Part shown: piece by piece, positions 9,049 through 18,465 of the stretch
Layout of the letters: each line of letters starts with the position of its first letter
How positions within the stretch are numbered: position 1 is the stretch's first letter
Assembly: GCA_022511065.1 (NCBI GenBank)
Contig: JAFLSG010000006.1
Span: forward strand, 1-64,000
DNA length: 64,000 nucleotides
From: Prevotella sp.
Lineage (GTDB): Bacteria; Bacteroidota; Bacteroidia; Bacteroidales; Bacteroidaceae
Reading direction: 5' to 3'
Position numbers and translations under genes: made by a program
The notes under the pieces: generated by a model
Seen by the model: the letters and a program-made list of their open reading frames with translations, nothing else
The model's database searches: none
Told to the model about the DNA's origin: nothing

Positions 9049-10059
9049 ATGGATTTATTAAATCAAATTGTTGCGCGCGCTAAGGCAAACAAGCAGCGCA
9101 TCGTGCTCCCCGAGGCAACGGAGGAGCGCACACTTCGTGCGGCAGACAAGGTGCTTGCCGACGACATCGCGAACATCATCCTCATCGGCAATCCCGATGA
9201 AATCAACAAACTGGCAGGAGAATGGAGCTTGCAGCACATTGGCAAGGCCACCATTATCGACCCAGAGAATAACCCGAAGAGCGAGGAATATGCAGAGAAA
9301 CTTGCTGAGATTCGTAAGAGCAAGGGCATGACCATCGAGCAGGCTCGTGAGTTGATGAAAAATCCGCTCTATCTCGGCTGTATGATCATCAAGACGGAAG
9401 GGGCTGACGGTCAGATTTCCGGCGCACTTTCCACGACAGGCGACACGCTGCGCCCCGCACTCCAGATTATCAAGTGCGCCCCGGGCATCAGTTGCGTGAG
9501 CGGTGGTATGCTGCTTATCTCCAAAGAGAAGCAATATGGCGAGGATGGCGTACTCGTAATCGGCGATGTGGCAGTGACCCCGATGCCCGATGCTGCCCAG
9601 TTGTCGCAGATTGCCGTCTGCACGGCACAGACCGCAAAGTCGGTGGCAGGTTTCGCTGACCCACGCGTAGCCATGCTGAGTTTCTCCACCAAGGGAAGCG
9701 CCAAGCATGAGGTGGTAGATAAGGTGATTGAGGCTACCCGATTGGCAAAAGAGCTCGACCCGACGCTGAAGGTGGATGGTGAGTTGCAAGCTGATGCCGC
9801 ACTCGTGCCGAGCGTAGGTCAGAAGAAAGCTCCTGGTTCTGACATTGCGGGCAAGGCCAACGTGCTTGTGTTCCCGAACCTTGAGGTGGGTAACATCGGT
9901 TACAAACTCGTGCAGCGCCTTGGTGATGCTATCGCCATCGGTCCGATTCTCCAAGGCATCGCTCGCCCTGTGAACGACCTGAGCCGTGGTTGTTCGGTTG
10001 ATGATATTTACTACATGGTAGCCATCACGGCTTGCCAGGCTATGGACGCAAAAAAATAA
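9049..10059 (+). CDS. pta: Phosphate acetyltransferase
   Basis: RIVLPEATEERTLRAA; PDAAQLSQIA; SGALSTTGDTLRPALQIIK; adjacent to ackA. Confidence 0.95.
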   Translation: MDLLNQIVARAKANKQRIVLPEATEERTLRAADKVLADDIANIILIGNPDEINKLAGEWSLQHIGKATIIDPENNPKSEEYAEKLAEIRKSKGMTIEQARELMKNPLYLGCMIIKTEGADGQISGALSTTGDTLRPALQIIKCAPGISCVSGGMLLISKEKQYGEDGVLVIGDVAVTPMPDAAQLSQIAVCTAQTAKSVAGFADPRVAMLSFSTKGSAKHEVVDKVIEATRLAKELDPTLKVDGELQADAALVPSVGQKKAPGSDIAGKANVLVFPNLEVGNIGYKLVQRLGDAIAIGPILQGIARPVNDLSRGCSVDDIYYMVAITACQAMDAKK

Positions 10060-10069
10060 TCAAAAGAAT

Positions 10070-11260
10070 ATGAAGATTCTCGTATTGAACTGTGGGTCAT
10101 CCTCTATCAAGTACGCATTGTACGACATGGATGACAAGCGCGTGATGACATCGGGCGGCGCGGAGCGCGTCGGTCTTGACGGCGCATTCGTGAAAGTGAA
10201 ACTTGCCAACGGCGAGAAGAAACAAATCATGCACGACATCCCCGAGCATACCGAGGGTGTGAAGTTCATCTTCTCGTTGCTGACCGACCCTGAAATCGGT
10301 GTTATCAAGTCGTTGGACGAGATTGATGCCGTTGGTCATCGTATGGTGCATGGCGGTGAGAAGTTCAACAAGTCTGTTGTGCTGACCGACGAGGTGCTGA
10401 AGGTTTTCGAGGAGTGCTCCGACTTGGCTCCGCTGCACAACCCCGCTAACCTCAAAGGTGTGAACGCTGTAAAAGAACTGATGCCGAACCTGCCGCAGAT
10501 TGGTGTGTTCGACACGGCATTCCATCAGACGATGCCCGCCAAGGCATATATGTATGCCATTCCCTACGAGCTGTATGAGCAATACGGCGTGCGCCGCTAT
10601 GGTTTCCACGGCACCTCCCACCGCTATGTGTCTGCCCGTGCATTGGAATTCCTTGGCATGCAGGCAGAGGGTACGAAGGTAATTACCTGCCATGTAGGTA
10701 ATGGTGGTTCCATTGCTGCCGTAGTAGATGGCAAGTGCGTAGATACCTCGATGGGGCTCACTCCGTTGGAGGGTCTCGTGATGGGTACGCGCTCTGGTGA
10801 CATCGACGGTGGTGCCATCACCTTCCTTGAGAAAAAACTCGGGCTTGACCCCGACGGCATGAGCAATCTGCTGAACAAGAAGAGCGGTGTGGCTGGTATC
10901 ACGGGCGGTTCATCGGATATGCGCGATGTAGAGAATGCCGCAAAGGAAGGCAACGAGCGCGCAAAATTGGCACAGGACATGTACTTCTACCGCATCAAGA
11001 AATACATCGGCGCTTATGCGGCAGCGATGGGCGGCGTGGATGTGATTGTCTTCACTGCCGGCGTAGGCGAGAATCAGGTTTCCATGCGCTCCGAGGTCTG
11101 CAAAGGCTTGGAATTCCTCGGCGTGAAGTTCGACGAGGCGAAGAACAGTGTGCGCGGCGAGGAGGCTATCATCTCTGCCGATGACTCGAAAGTCAAGGTT
11201 GTGGTCATCCCCACTGACGAGGAGCTGATGATTGCCACCGACACGATGAATCTGCTGTAA
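10070..11260 (+). CDS. ackA: Acetate kinase
   Basis: ILVLNCGSSSIKY; DTAFHQTMPAKAYMYAIPYELYEQYGVRRYGFHGTSHRYV. Confidence 0.97.
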   Translation: MKILVLNCGSSSIKYALYDMDDKRVMTSGGAERVGLDGAFVKVKLANGEKKQIMHDIPEHTEGVKFIFSLLTDPEIGVIKSLDEIDAVGHRMVHGGEKFNKSVVLTDEVLKVFEECSDLAPLHNPANLKGVNAVKELMPNLPQIGVFDTAFHQTMPAKAYMYAIPYELYEQYGVRRYGFHGTSHRYVSARALEFLGMQAEGTKVITCHVGNGGSIAAVVDGKCVDTSMGLTPLEGLVMGTRSGDIDGGAITFLEKKLGLDPDGMSNLLNKKSGVAGITGGSSDMRDVENAAKEGNERAKLAQDMYFYRIKKYIGAYAAAMGGVDVIVFTAGVGENQVSMRSEVCKGLEFLGVKFDEAKNSVRGEEAIISADDSKVKVVVIPTDEELMIATDTMNLL

Positions 11261-11273
11261 GAAGCAGTACAAC

Positions 11274-11326
11274 GTGAGTTCGACGAGAAGACGATGCCCC
11301 ATGCATTGTCGTTTCGCCGAACTCAC
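11274..11326 (+). terminator. Large imperfect hairpin after ackA
   Basis: GTGAGTTCGACGAGAAGACGATGC ... GCATTGTCGTTTCGCCGAACTCAC, about 20/24 pairs, followed by an A/T-rich stretch. Confidence 0.6.
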
Positions 11327-11352
11327 ATTAAAATATATATTTTTAAAACAAT

Positions 11353-13017
11353 ATGAAAAAAAGCATTTTTTCCATCATGCTGTTGCTTTGCTTCACTGCC
11401 TGCAACACGGATCTTACTGAAATCGAAGAACGGCTCGACCAACTTGAGCAGGAAAGCGAAGACCTCAAGAAAGAAGGAGAGGAACTCAAACAGGAAGGAG
11501 AAGACCTCAAGAAGGAAGGGGAACAACTGGAAAAAGACATTGAGGACAAAAACAAGGAACTGGACGATTTCTTACAACAGAAAAACGAGCCTCAACTGAT
11601 TTCCTTTGAGTTCTTAGCATCGGACAATCCCATGCAACTCGTTGAGAATACTGCATGCGAAATTGTTGGTGACAATGTCGTGGAATGTTGGATTGCCAAT
11701 ATTACCAGCGATAAACTATTGATTCCGCGTTTCGAGTTTAAAGGCGAAAGTCTTACCATTGATGGGAAAAAAGCTGAAAGTGGTGTTACTATTTTCGATT
11801 TCAAAAAACCTGTTACGCTAACTATAACCAATGCACAACAGACTAAGAATTACACCGTTTATGTGCATTCATATACTGGTCTGCCCGTACTATGGATAGA
11901 AACGACAAACAGGGAAGATATATCCGTGGACAATAAGTATTACAATGCAGCATTTAAACTGGTGGAAGATGTAAAGACCCGGGCTCCAGGAGATATTATC
12001 GAGGCAAGTGTAAAGATTAAAAATGTCGGGGAAATAAAATGGTACGTATCTGATGTTTGGCCTTCTCAGCAAATTGGCAAAAACTCATATGCCATCACAT
12101 TTACCAAGAATATTTCCCTCTTAGACGAACCGCAAAACAATGACTGGGAACTTTTTACCAACGCGGATGACAACACGATGCTCCGTAACCAAACTGCTTT
12201 CTATATGGGGAAAATCAGTAATCTAAGTTTCACTCCGCGTTTCCATTATGTGGAGATGATGCTTAATGGCAGATATTATGGCACCTATATGTTAGGAGAC
12301 CGATTGGAGAACAACACATATAGAATAAACGTAGGACTTAATGGATATATCTTGAAGATTGATGCTACCACCACAGGGTCGCATTTCAGCACCAAAAAGC
12401 TTGAGCAACCAGTAAGCATCATGGCTCCAAGCACGCTGACCGGTGATAACAATTATAAATATATTGCAGATTACCTTGACGCTACGGAAAGTGCTTTGTT
12501 CGGTTCAAATTTCACGGATGTTAACGAAGGGTGGCAAAAATATTTGGACATGGATTCATTTGTTGATTGGTATCTAATCAACGAGATTGCCAAAAACGAG
12601 AATGGAGCGTTTCAGGCTGACTGCTATATGCACCTTAAAAGGGGCGAGAAGTTGAAGATGGGACCGCTTTGGAAGTTTGAGTATGCTTTTGCCAACGGCT
12701 GGAACTCTGAGCCAAGCGGTTTTGTAATCAAAAACACCAATTGGTTCAAGCGCCTGTTTGAAGATCCTGCGTTTGTAGAAAAAGTAAAGGAGCGTTTTGC
12801 CTATTTCTATGCCCATAAGAATGACATCATCAACGAGATTAACGCAAACGGGCAATATCTGAAATATTCTGTACGAGAGAACGATAATAAGTGGGGAGTT
12901 TTTGCTGATTACAAATCTTCAAACTTAGATACGTGGATTATATATCAAAATGAAGTCAGCTCAATGAAAAGATGGCTGGAGTCACGATTTGAATGGTTAA
13001 ACGGCGCATTGCCATGA
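11353..13017 (+). CDS. CotH-like lipoprotein, apparent pseudokinase
   Basis: Lipobox CFTAC; heptad coiled coil (KKEGEEL KQEGEDL KKEGEQL); co-linear with the downstream CotH paralogue, but GRGNST becomes NVGEIK and WDFDIAFG becomes WKFEYAFA. Confidence 0.8.
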   Translation: MKKSIFSIMLLLCFTACNTDLTEIEERLDQLEQESEDLKKEGEELKQEGEDLKKEGEQLEKDIEDKNKELDDFLQQKNEPQLISFEFLASDNPMQLVENTACEIVGDNVVECWIANITSDKLLIPRFEFKGESLTIDGKKAESGVTIFDFKKPVTLTITNAQQTKNYTVYVHSYTGLPVLWIETTNREDISVDNKYYNAAFKLVEDVKTRAPGDIIEASVKIKNVGEIKWYVSDVWPSQQIGKNSYAITFTKNISLLDEPQNNDWELFTNADDNTMLRNQTAFYMGKISNLSFTPRFHYVEMMLNGRYYGTYMLGDRLENNTYRINVGLNGYILKIDATTTGSHFSTKKLEQPVSIMAPSTLTGDNNYKYIADYLDATESALFGSNFTDVNEGWQKYLDMDSFVDWYLINEIAKNENGAFQADCYMHLKRGEKLKMGPLWKFEYAFANGWNSEPSGFVIKNTNWFKRLFEDPAFVEKVKERFAYFYAHKNDIINEINANGQYLKYSVRENDNKWGVFADYKSSNLDTWIIYQNEVSSMKRWLESRFEWLNGALP

Positions 13018-14693
13018 TGAAGAAGATACTACCACTTGTCTTGGCTTTCATTTGCCTATCTTCATGTACGAAAGATCTTGAAGAATATTTTTCCCGCGCT
13101 GATGAGCTGGAAATGGCGAATGGTGCCCAAAAAGACAGCAATAAAGAACAAAAGGACAGCAACCAAGACCAGAAGGACAGGAATAAGGACTTAGGGGAGA
13201 GTGCTGACAGTCTGCGAAACAGGATTGACAGTCTTCTTGCGGCAGGTGATGACCCTCTTAAAACCAAACTGCTGTCTATGGAGTTCCTTTCAAGTGATAA
13301 CCCAACACTTAACCAGAACATCAAGTGTGAGATTCTGGGAGATAGTGTCGTTGAATGCTGGATTCCTGGAATAAATGCCAACAAGCAATTGATCCCTCAT
13401 TTTGAAATCCAAGGAAACAGCATTACCATTGATGGATCAGGCGCTATTAGTGGCACGACGAAACACGATTTTAGAGTTCCTGTCCCCTTGGTTGTTACGG
13501 GAGCTGACAAGACCGTAAAATATATGGTGTATGTGCATTCATATACTGGTCTTCCTATTCTCAAAATTGATACCGAAGGCGAAATGCCTATCATATCAAA
13601 GGAGGAATACCTGACGGCTCGTATGACATTGACGGAAGATGTAGTGACACGTAGTGCAGGCAAGACCATAACAGCAGACCTACAGATCAAAGGGCGAGGT
13701 AATTCCACATGGGGACTGCCGAAGAAGCCTTATCGCATGAAATTCTTTGAAAAGACTTCATTATTAGGAGAAAGTAAAGACAAATCATGGGTTCTGCTTG
13801 CCAATTATACCGACAAGTCTATGCTACGCAATCAGCTGGCATTCTATTTGGGTCAGATGAGCAACTTGGACTGGACACCCAGTGGGCATTTCGTAGAGGT
13901 CATCCTCAACGGGAAATACAATGGAACGTATTTGCTGGCCGAGAAAATCAAGGTTGCCAACCATCGCGTAGCTGTAGGGGATGACGGTTTCTTGTTAGAG
14001 GTTGAAGCAAGAGCGCCAAATGAAGATGGCTCTCGCTATTTCTTTTCCAATCATATTGATTACGCGATTGACATTTCCGAACCAGAAGTGGAGTTTGATG
14101 ACGACAACTTCAATTATATACAGGATTATGTCTTGGCTACGGAAGAAGCTCTTTTCGGTCCTTTCTTCAGAGATGCGAATGAGGGGTGGCAACGTTACAT
14201 CGACTTGGATTCTTTCGTTGATTGGTATCTGATTCATGAAATTGCGAAAAATGAAGATTCAATGTTCCATTACAGTTGCTACATGAACCTGAAGCGAGGT
14301 GGCAAACTGAAAATGGGACCAATCTGGGATTTTGATATCGCTTTTGGAAATGTAAAGGAAAAAAATACAACCGCCATGAAGCCTGAGGGACTTATGCTGG
14401 ATTGGTCGCAATGGTACACCCGACTTTTCCAAGACCCGGTTTTCGTTGCGAAGCTCAAAGAGCGATACAACTATTTCTATAGGCATAAGACGGATCTTCT
14501 TTCTTCTATCAACAGGGATGCCCAATATTTGAGGTATTCTGCACAAGAGAATCAGAACAAGTGGGGCACCTTCTATCATTACACTTACAAGCAATATGAT
14601 ATTTGGGGAAGCTATCAGAATGAAGTCCAGTCGCTGAAAGAGTGGTTGAACACCCGTATGGAGTGGTTGAAGAACTATTTTGACAGATTATAA
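13014..14693 (+). CDS. CotH kinase family lipoprotein
   Basis: Lipobox CLSSC; LQIKGRGNSTWGLPKKPYRMKF, LLANYTDKSMLRN, FVDWYLIHEIAKNED, GPIWDFDIAFGN; ATGA overlap with the upstream gene. Confidence 0.88.
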   Translation: MMKKILPLVLAFICLSSCTKDLEEYFSRADELEMANGAQKDSNKEQKDSNQDQKDRNKDLGESADSLRNRIDSLLAAGDDPLKTKLLSMEFLSSDNPTLNQNIKCEILGDSVVECWIPGINANKQLIPHFEIQGNSITIDGSGAISGTTKHDFRVPVPLVVTGADKTVKYMVYVHSYTGLPILKIDTEGEMPIISKEEYLTARMTLTEDVVTRSAGKTITADLQIKGRGNSTWGLPKKPYRMKFFEKTSLLGESKDKSWVLLANYTDKSMLRNQLAFYLGQMSNLDWTPSGHFVEVILNGKYNGTYLLAEKIKVANHRVAVGDDGFLLEVEARAPNEDGSRYFFSNHIDYAIDISEPEVEFDDDNFNYIQDYVLATEEALFGPFFRDANEGWQRYIDLDSFVDWYLIHEIAKNEDSMFHYSCYMNLKRGGKLKMGPIWDFDIAFGNVKEKNTTAMKPEGLMLDWSQWYTRLFQDPVFVAKLKERYNYFYRHKTDLLSSINRDAQYLRYSAQENQNKWGTFYHYTYKQYDIWGSYQNEVQSLKEWLNTRMEWLKNYFDRL

Positions 14694-14728
14694 GCATTTG
14701 TAAATTATACAATTCAATTTGCAGACCT

Positions 14729-15748
14729 ATGAGAATCGTCACCTTCGGCGAAGTGTTGCTTCGTTTTTCCAAGGACAGCCACATGCGGTTGTCGCAGGGG
14801 AATGTGATGAACGCCAATTTTGGCGGAAGTGAGGCGAATGCGGCCGTTTCGTTGGCGATGCTTGGCAATGACGTGCGCTACGTTACTTGCTTGCCGAACA
14901 ATGACATTGGGAAAGCCTGCAAGATGCGATTGCAGGAATTGGGACTTGATACCAAGCATATCCATTGGGGAGGCGAACGAATGGGGACGTACTATTTTGA
15001 GGATTCCGTCTCCATCCGTTCGCCTCACATTGTATATGACCGCAAAGGCTCGGCATTCTATTCGCTGAAGCCGGGGATGATTGACTGGCAAAAGGCTTTT
15101 GAGGGAGTGGATGTGTTTCATTGCTCGGGCATTACGTGTGCCGTTTCGCAGGATGCCGCTGATGCGACCTTTGAGGCTGTGCAAACGGCAGACAAGATGG
15201 GACTGACGATTGCCTGTGATATCAACTACCGCAAGAACCTTTGGAATTATGGTGCGCGTGCGCAGGAAGTGCTGCCTGAACTCATGCAATATAGTGATAT
15301 CATCTTCGGCGATGCCGGCGAATGGGAACTTGTATCGGGTTTGCCACGCATTCCTTTCAAGGCGATGGATTCCAACTATCCGATTGATGCCGAAGCATAT
15401 ACGGAAATGTTCAGCCGTATCGCCGAGCGTTTCCCACGATGCAAGAAATTCATCCTTGGTTTGCGCAATGAGATATCCACCAACCATCATACGCTTTCTG
15501 GCGTGCTTTATGACCGCAAACGACTTTTCACTACGCACATCTACGATATCAACCCAGTTATTGACCCGATGGGTGTTGGCGATGCTTATCTCGCCGCTTA
15601 TCTCCATGCGCATCTTAACCGCTCCGATGATGATCAGCGAAATTTAGACTTCGCTTTGGCGGGCTCTGCATTGAAAAACTCCGTCAGCGGGGATTTTAAC
15701 CTCTCCACAGAGGAGGAAATAGAGGATTTGCTGGCACTACATTCGTAG
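14729..15748 (+). CDS. PfkB-family sugar kinase (2-keto-3-deoxygluconate kinase-like)
   Basis: FGGSEANAAVSLAMLG; DPMGVGDAYLAAYLHAH. Confidence 0.82.
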   Translation: MRIVTFGEVLLRFSKDSHMRLSQGNVMNANFGGSEANAAVSLAMLGNDVRYVTCLPNNDIGKACKMRLQELGLDTKHIHWGGERMGTYYFEDSVSIRSPHIVYDRKGSAFYSLKPGMIDWQKAFEGVDVFHCSGITCAVSQDAADATFEAVQTADKMGLTIACDINYRKNLWNYGARAQEVLPELMQYSDIIFGDAGEWELVSGLPRIPFKAMDSNYPIDAEAYTEMFSRIAERFPRCKKFILGLRNEISTNHHTLSGVLYDRKRLFTTHIYDINPVIDPMGVGDAYLAAYLHAHLNRSDDDQRNLDFALAGSALKNSVSGDFNLSTEEEIEDLLALHS

Positions 15749-15837
15749 TATAGGGAGTATTTCATCATAATGTAGTGGGGTAATAATGAAACCAATGGTG
15801 GAAAAGAGTTCCTATTATTCTAATAACAATAGCATCT

Positions 15838-15972
15838 TGGCGAAATAATATGGCATGTTGGCAAAATAAGAAATCTCCTCACAACGATAAGATGCCTTCT
15901 CAGTATGATAATATGGCATCTTATCAAGATAAAGTGGCACCTTATGCGAATAAGATGCCACTTTATACGAAG
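15838..15972 (+). repeat. 21-bp repeat array reading in frame into the following GNAT gene
   Basis: HNDKMPS QYDNMAS YQDKVAP YANKMPL YTKG; several in-frame ATGs inside units. Confidence 0.7.
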
Positions 15973-16470
15973 GGGAATCGCACAATACGACTTGCAGAGC
16001 CGGAGGATGTGCCACGCATCATGGAACTGATAGAATGCGGAAGGCAAAAGATGCGGGCTGCGGGGAATATGGAGCAATGGACTGATGGCAATCCGAAACA
16101 GGAGGTTATCGAGAATGACATCGCGCGGGGGGATAGTTATCTTATGGAGGAGGATGGGAAACCGATTGCCACTTTTGCTTTCGTGGAGGGGCCTGACATC
16201 ACTTATAACCAGATTTATCAGGGGAAATGGTTAGATGATTTGCAGCCCTGTCACGTCATCCACCGCATCGCGAGCACACCTGATGTCCATGGGGTGCTGA
16301 GAGATGTACTTGACTATTGTTTCCGCCGAACCAACAACATCCGTATTGATACCCACCGTGATAATACGCCCATGCGCAATGCCTTGGAAAAGTATGGCTT
16401 CGGCTATTGCGGCATCATCTATCTTTTGGATGGTGCAGAGCGATTGGCTTACCAGCGCATCAATCTATAA
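15850..16470 (+). CDS. GNAT-family N-acetyltransferase (start uncertain)
   Basis: NRTIRLAEPEDVPRIMELI ... RIDTHRDNTPMRNALEKYGFGYCGIIYL. Start may be 15850, 15955 or another ATG in the array. Confidence 0.78.
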   Translation: MACWQNKKSPHNDKMPSQYDNMASYQDKVAPYANKMPLYTKGNRTIRLAEPEDVPRIMELIECGRQKMRAAGNMEQWTDGNPKQEVIENDIARGDSYLMEEDGKPIATFAFVEGPDITYNQIYQGKWLDDLQPCHVIHRIASTPDVHGVLRDVLDYCFRRTNNIRIDTHRDNTPMRNALEKYGFGYCGIIYLLDGAERLAYQRINL

Positions 16471-16559
16471 TCCGCTCGTTTCCTTGCGTTTAAAGGCGTG
16501 CGCCCACAATAATTCGCTTACTCCCAAACCTTCAGAAAAACATACCCTCAATAACCGGA

Positions 16560-17243
16560 TTACTTCCGCGCCTTCAAGAAAGCATTCACTTGGTCTGCAA
16601 TCTGGCGATGACCCTTGATGGAAGGATGACCGGCAATCTTGTGGATATCCGCCAGTTCGATGCAGGGAACACCATAATGCCCGCAGATTTCTTTCACCGA
16701 CGTATTGATGTCATCCTTCAGCTCGCTGTTCAGAATGAAATAAATCTCGGTATTTATATACCGGTTGGTCATCCACTCGAGCATCCGCGCCAAGGCAGGA
16801 CGGAACTCGTAAAGGTCAGCCTTCGTGATGTTCTCGTATTTATACTCACCGATGGGCGCACCTGCCCAACTATCGTTCGTTGCACCGAAGATGAAGATGA
16901 CATCGGGATAACCGAGATTATCCATACGGGTGTTGAACGAGCGCTCGCTATAGTCATTACCATTATAGCCTGTGTAACTGATGGTTGCGCCCGAATAAGA
17001 GTTGTTGAGACATAGCCGCCATCCGTTTTCAGCAATCACCTGATGCCACCATGTCTGACGAACATCAGAAACATCCGTGTTCGAGGCAGGATTCTTTGCA
17101 TAATACCACAATTCGTTGGTGCTGGGCGTGATATAGCCCTCGAAGGTGGAATACGAGTCACCGAGTATCGACACAGACTTGGTTTGTGCCGACATTGTGC
17201 CGCTACACAGGGCGGCAAGAATCATAATCAGTAGTTTTTTCAT
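16560..17243 (-). CDS. Secreted SGNH/GDSL-type hydrolase
   Basis: Signal peptide MKKLLIMILAALCSGTMSAQ; VSILGDSYSTFEGY; FIFGATNDSW; HPSIKGHRQIA. Confidence 0.8.
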   Translation of the reverse strand: MKKLLIMILAALCSGTMSAQTKSVSILGDSYSTFEGYITPSTNELWYYAKNPASNTDVSDVRQTWWHQVIAENGWRLCLNNSYSGATISYTGYNGNDYSERSFNTRMDNLGYPDVIFIFGATNDSWAGAPIGEYKYENITKADLYEFRPALARMLEWMTNRYINTEIYFILNSELKDDINTSVKEICGHYGVPCIELADIHKIAGHPSIKGHRQIADQVNAFLKARK

Positions 17244-17244
17244 A

Positions 17245-18009
17245 TCATAGTTTGCTTTGTCCTTCAATATACTGAGACACAAATAGGTGGCTGCCGTCAT
17301 AGACGACATAAGAAAAGTGGCTAATCCAGTCGCCAAGGATAATCATCCGCGCCTTCTTCGTCAGTTGCAGATCCACCTCGATGTGCCGATGGCCGTAGAT
17401 GAAATAATCCACATTGGAATGATGCTGGATATATTGCTTCGTGAAAAGCACGAGATGCTCGCGGCTCTCACCCATATAAGGCGGTTCCTCGCCATTGGGT
17501 CTTTTCAGCCGCGAATGCTTTGCCCAGTTCAACCCGAACCACATCGCCCAACGGGGATGGAGGTTAGAGAATGCCCATTGGCAGAATGGGGAATGGAACA
17601 CCTTGCGGATGATTTTGAACTTCCTATCCGGGTCGCCCAATCCGTCGCCGTGCGCCAAAAAGAACATCTTTCCATAAATCTCCGTAGTCTCGGGATGCTT
17701 ATGAAGAATCACCCCACACTCTTCTTCCAGATAATTGTACGCCCAAATATCGTGGTTGCCCGTGAAATAATGCACCTCCACACCCATATCGGTCAGTTCC
17801 GAGAGCTTGCCGAGAAAGCGGGTGAAGCCACGGGGCACCACATATTTATATTCGTACCAGAAATCGAACATATCACCCAGCAGATAGACCGCCGATGCCT
17901 TCTCCTTGATGGAATCGAGGAAGCGCACAAGCCTACGCTCCTGCATCCGCCGATGAGGGACGGCAAGAGACCCCAAGTGGGCATCGGAGAGGAAATAGAC
18001 ATTCTTCAT
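17245..18009 (-). CDS. lpxH: UDP-2,3-diacylglucosamine diphosphatase
   Basis: Calcineurin-like motifs SDAHLGS, LLGDMFDFWYEY, GNHD, HGDGLGDPD, YGHRHIEVD. Confidence 0.88.
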   Translation of the reverse strand: MKNVYFLSDAHLGSLAVPHRRMQERRLVRFLDSIKEKASAVYLLGDMFDFWYEYKYVVPRGFTRFLGKLSELTDMGVEVHYFTGNHDIWAYNYLEEECGVILHKHPETTEIYGKMFFLAHGDGLGDPDRKFKIIRKVFHSPFCQWAFSNLHPRWAMWFGLNWAKHSRLKRPNGEEPPYMGESREHLVLFTKQYIQHHSNVDYFIYGHRHIEVDLQLTKKARMIILGDWISHFSYVVYDGSHLFVSQYIEGQSKL

Positions 18010-18010
18010 A

Positions 18011-18337
18011 CTACATAAATCCAAGTTCCAACTGAGCCTCTTCGGACATCATACTCTGATCCCAAGCCGGCTCAAACACGAGATTCACGTTCGCCCCCTT
18101 CACACCCTCGACGCTCTCCACCTTCGTGCGCACGTCTTCGAGAATAAAGTCGGCGGCAGGACAATTAGGAGCGGTAAACGTCATATCAAGTTCCACCGAT
18201 GCATCGTCCTGCACATCTATCTTGTAAATCATCCCCAAGTCGTAGATATTGACGGGGATTTCCGGGTCATAGACGGTCTTCAACACATCCACAATCCGCT
18301 CTTCTATTTGTGTCTTCTCTTCCTGTGTCATTTTCAT
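18011..18337 (-). CDS. MIP18/DUF59-family Fe-S assembly protein
   Basis: VYDPEIPVNIYDLGMIYKI; MTFTAPNCPAADFI; TATCTTTG promoter at 18359..18352 minus. Confidence 0.87.
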   Translation of the reverse strand: MKMTQEEKTQIEERIVDVLKTVYDPEIPVNIYDLGMIYKIDVQDDASVELDMTFTAPNCPAADFILEDVRTKVESVEGVKGANVNLVFEPAWDQSMMSEEAQLELGFM

Positions 18338-18465
18338 TCGTTTACGGCAGACAAAGATAGGCAAAGTTTTCCGATTGACCAAATCTCTTATACAAAATGA
18401 CGTTTTCTTTGTCAAAAAGCGAACTTTATTTTGCACTTCGGAAAAAAAGTGTTTCCTTTGCACCC

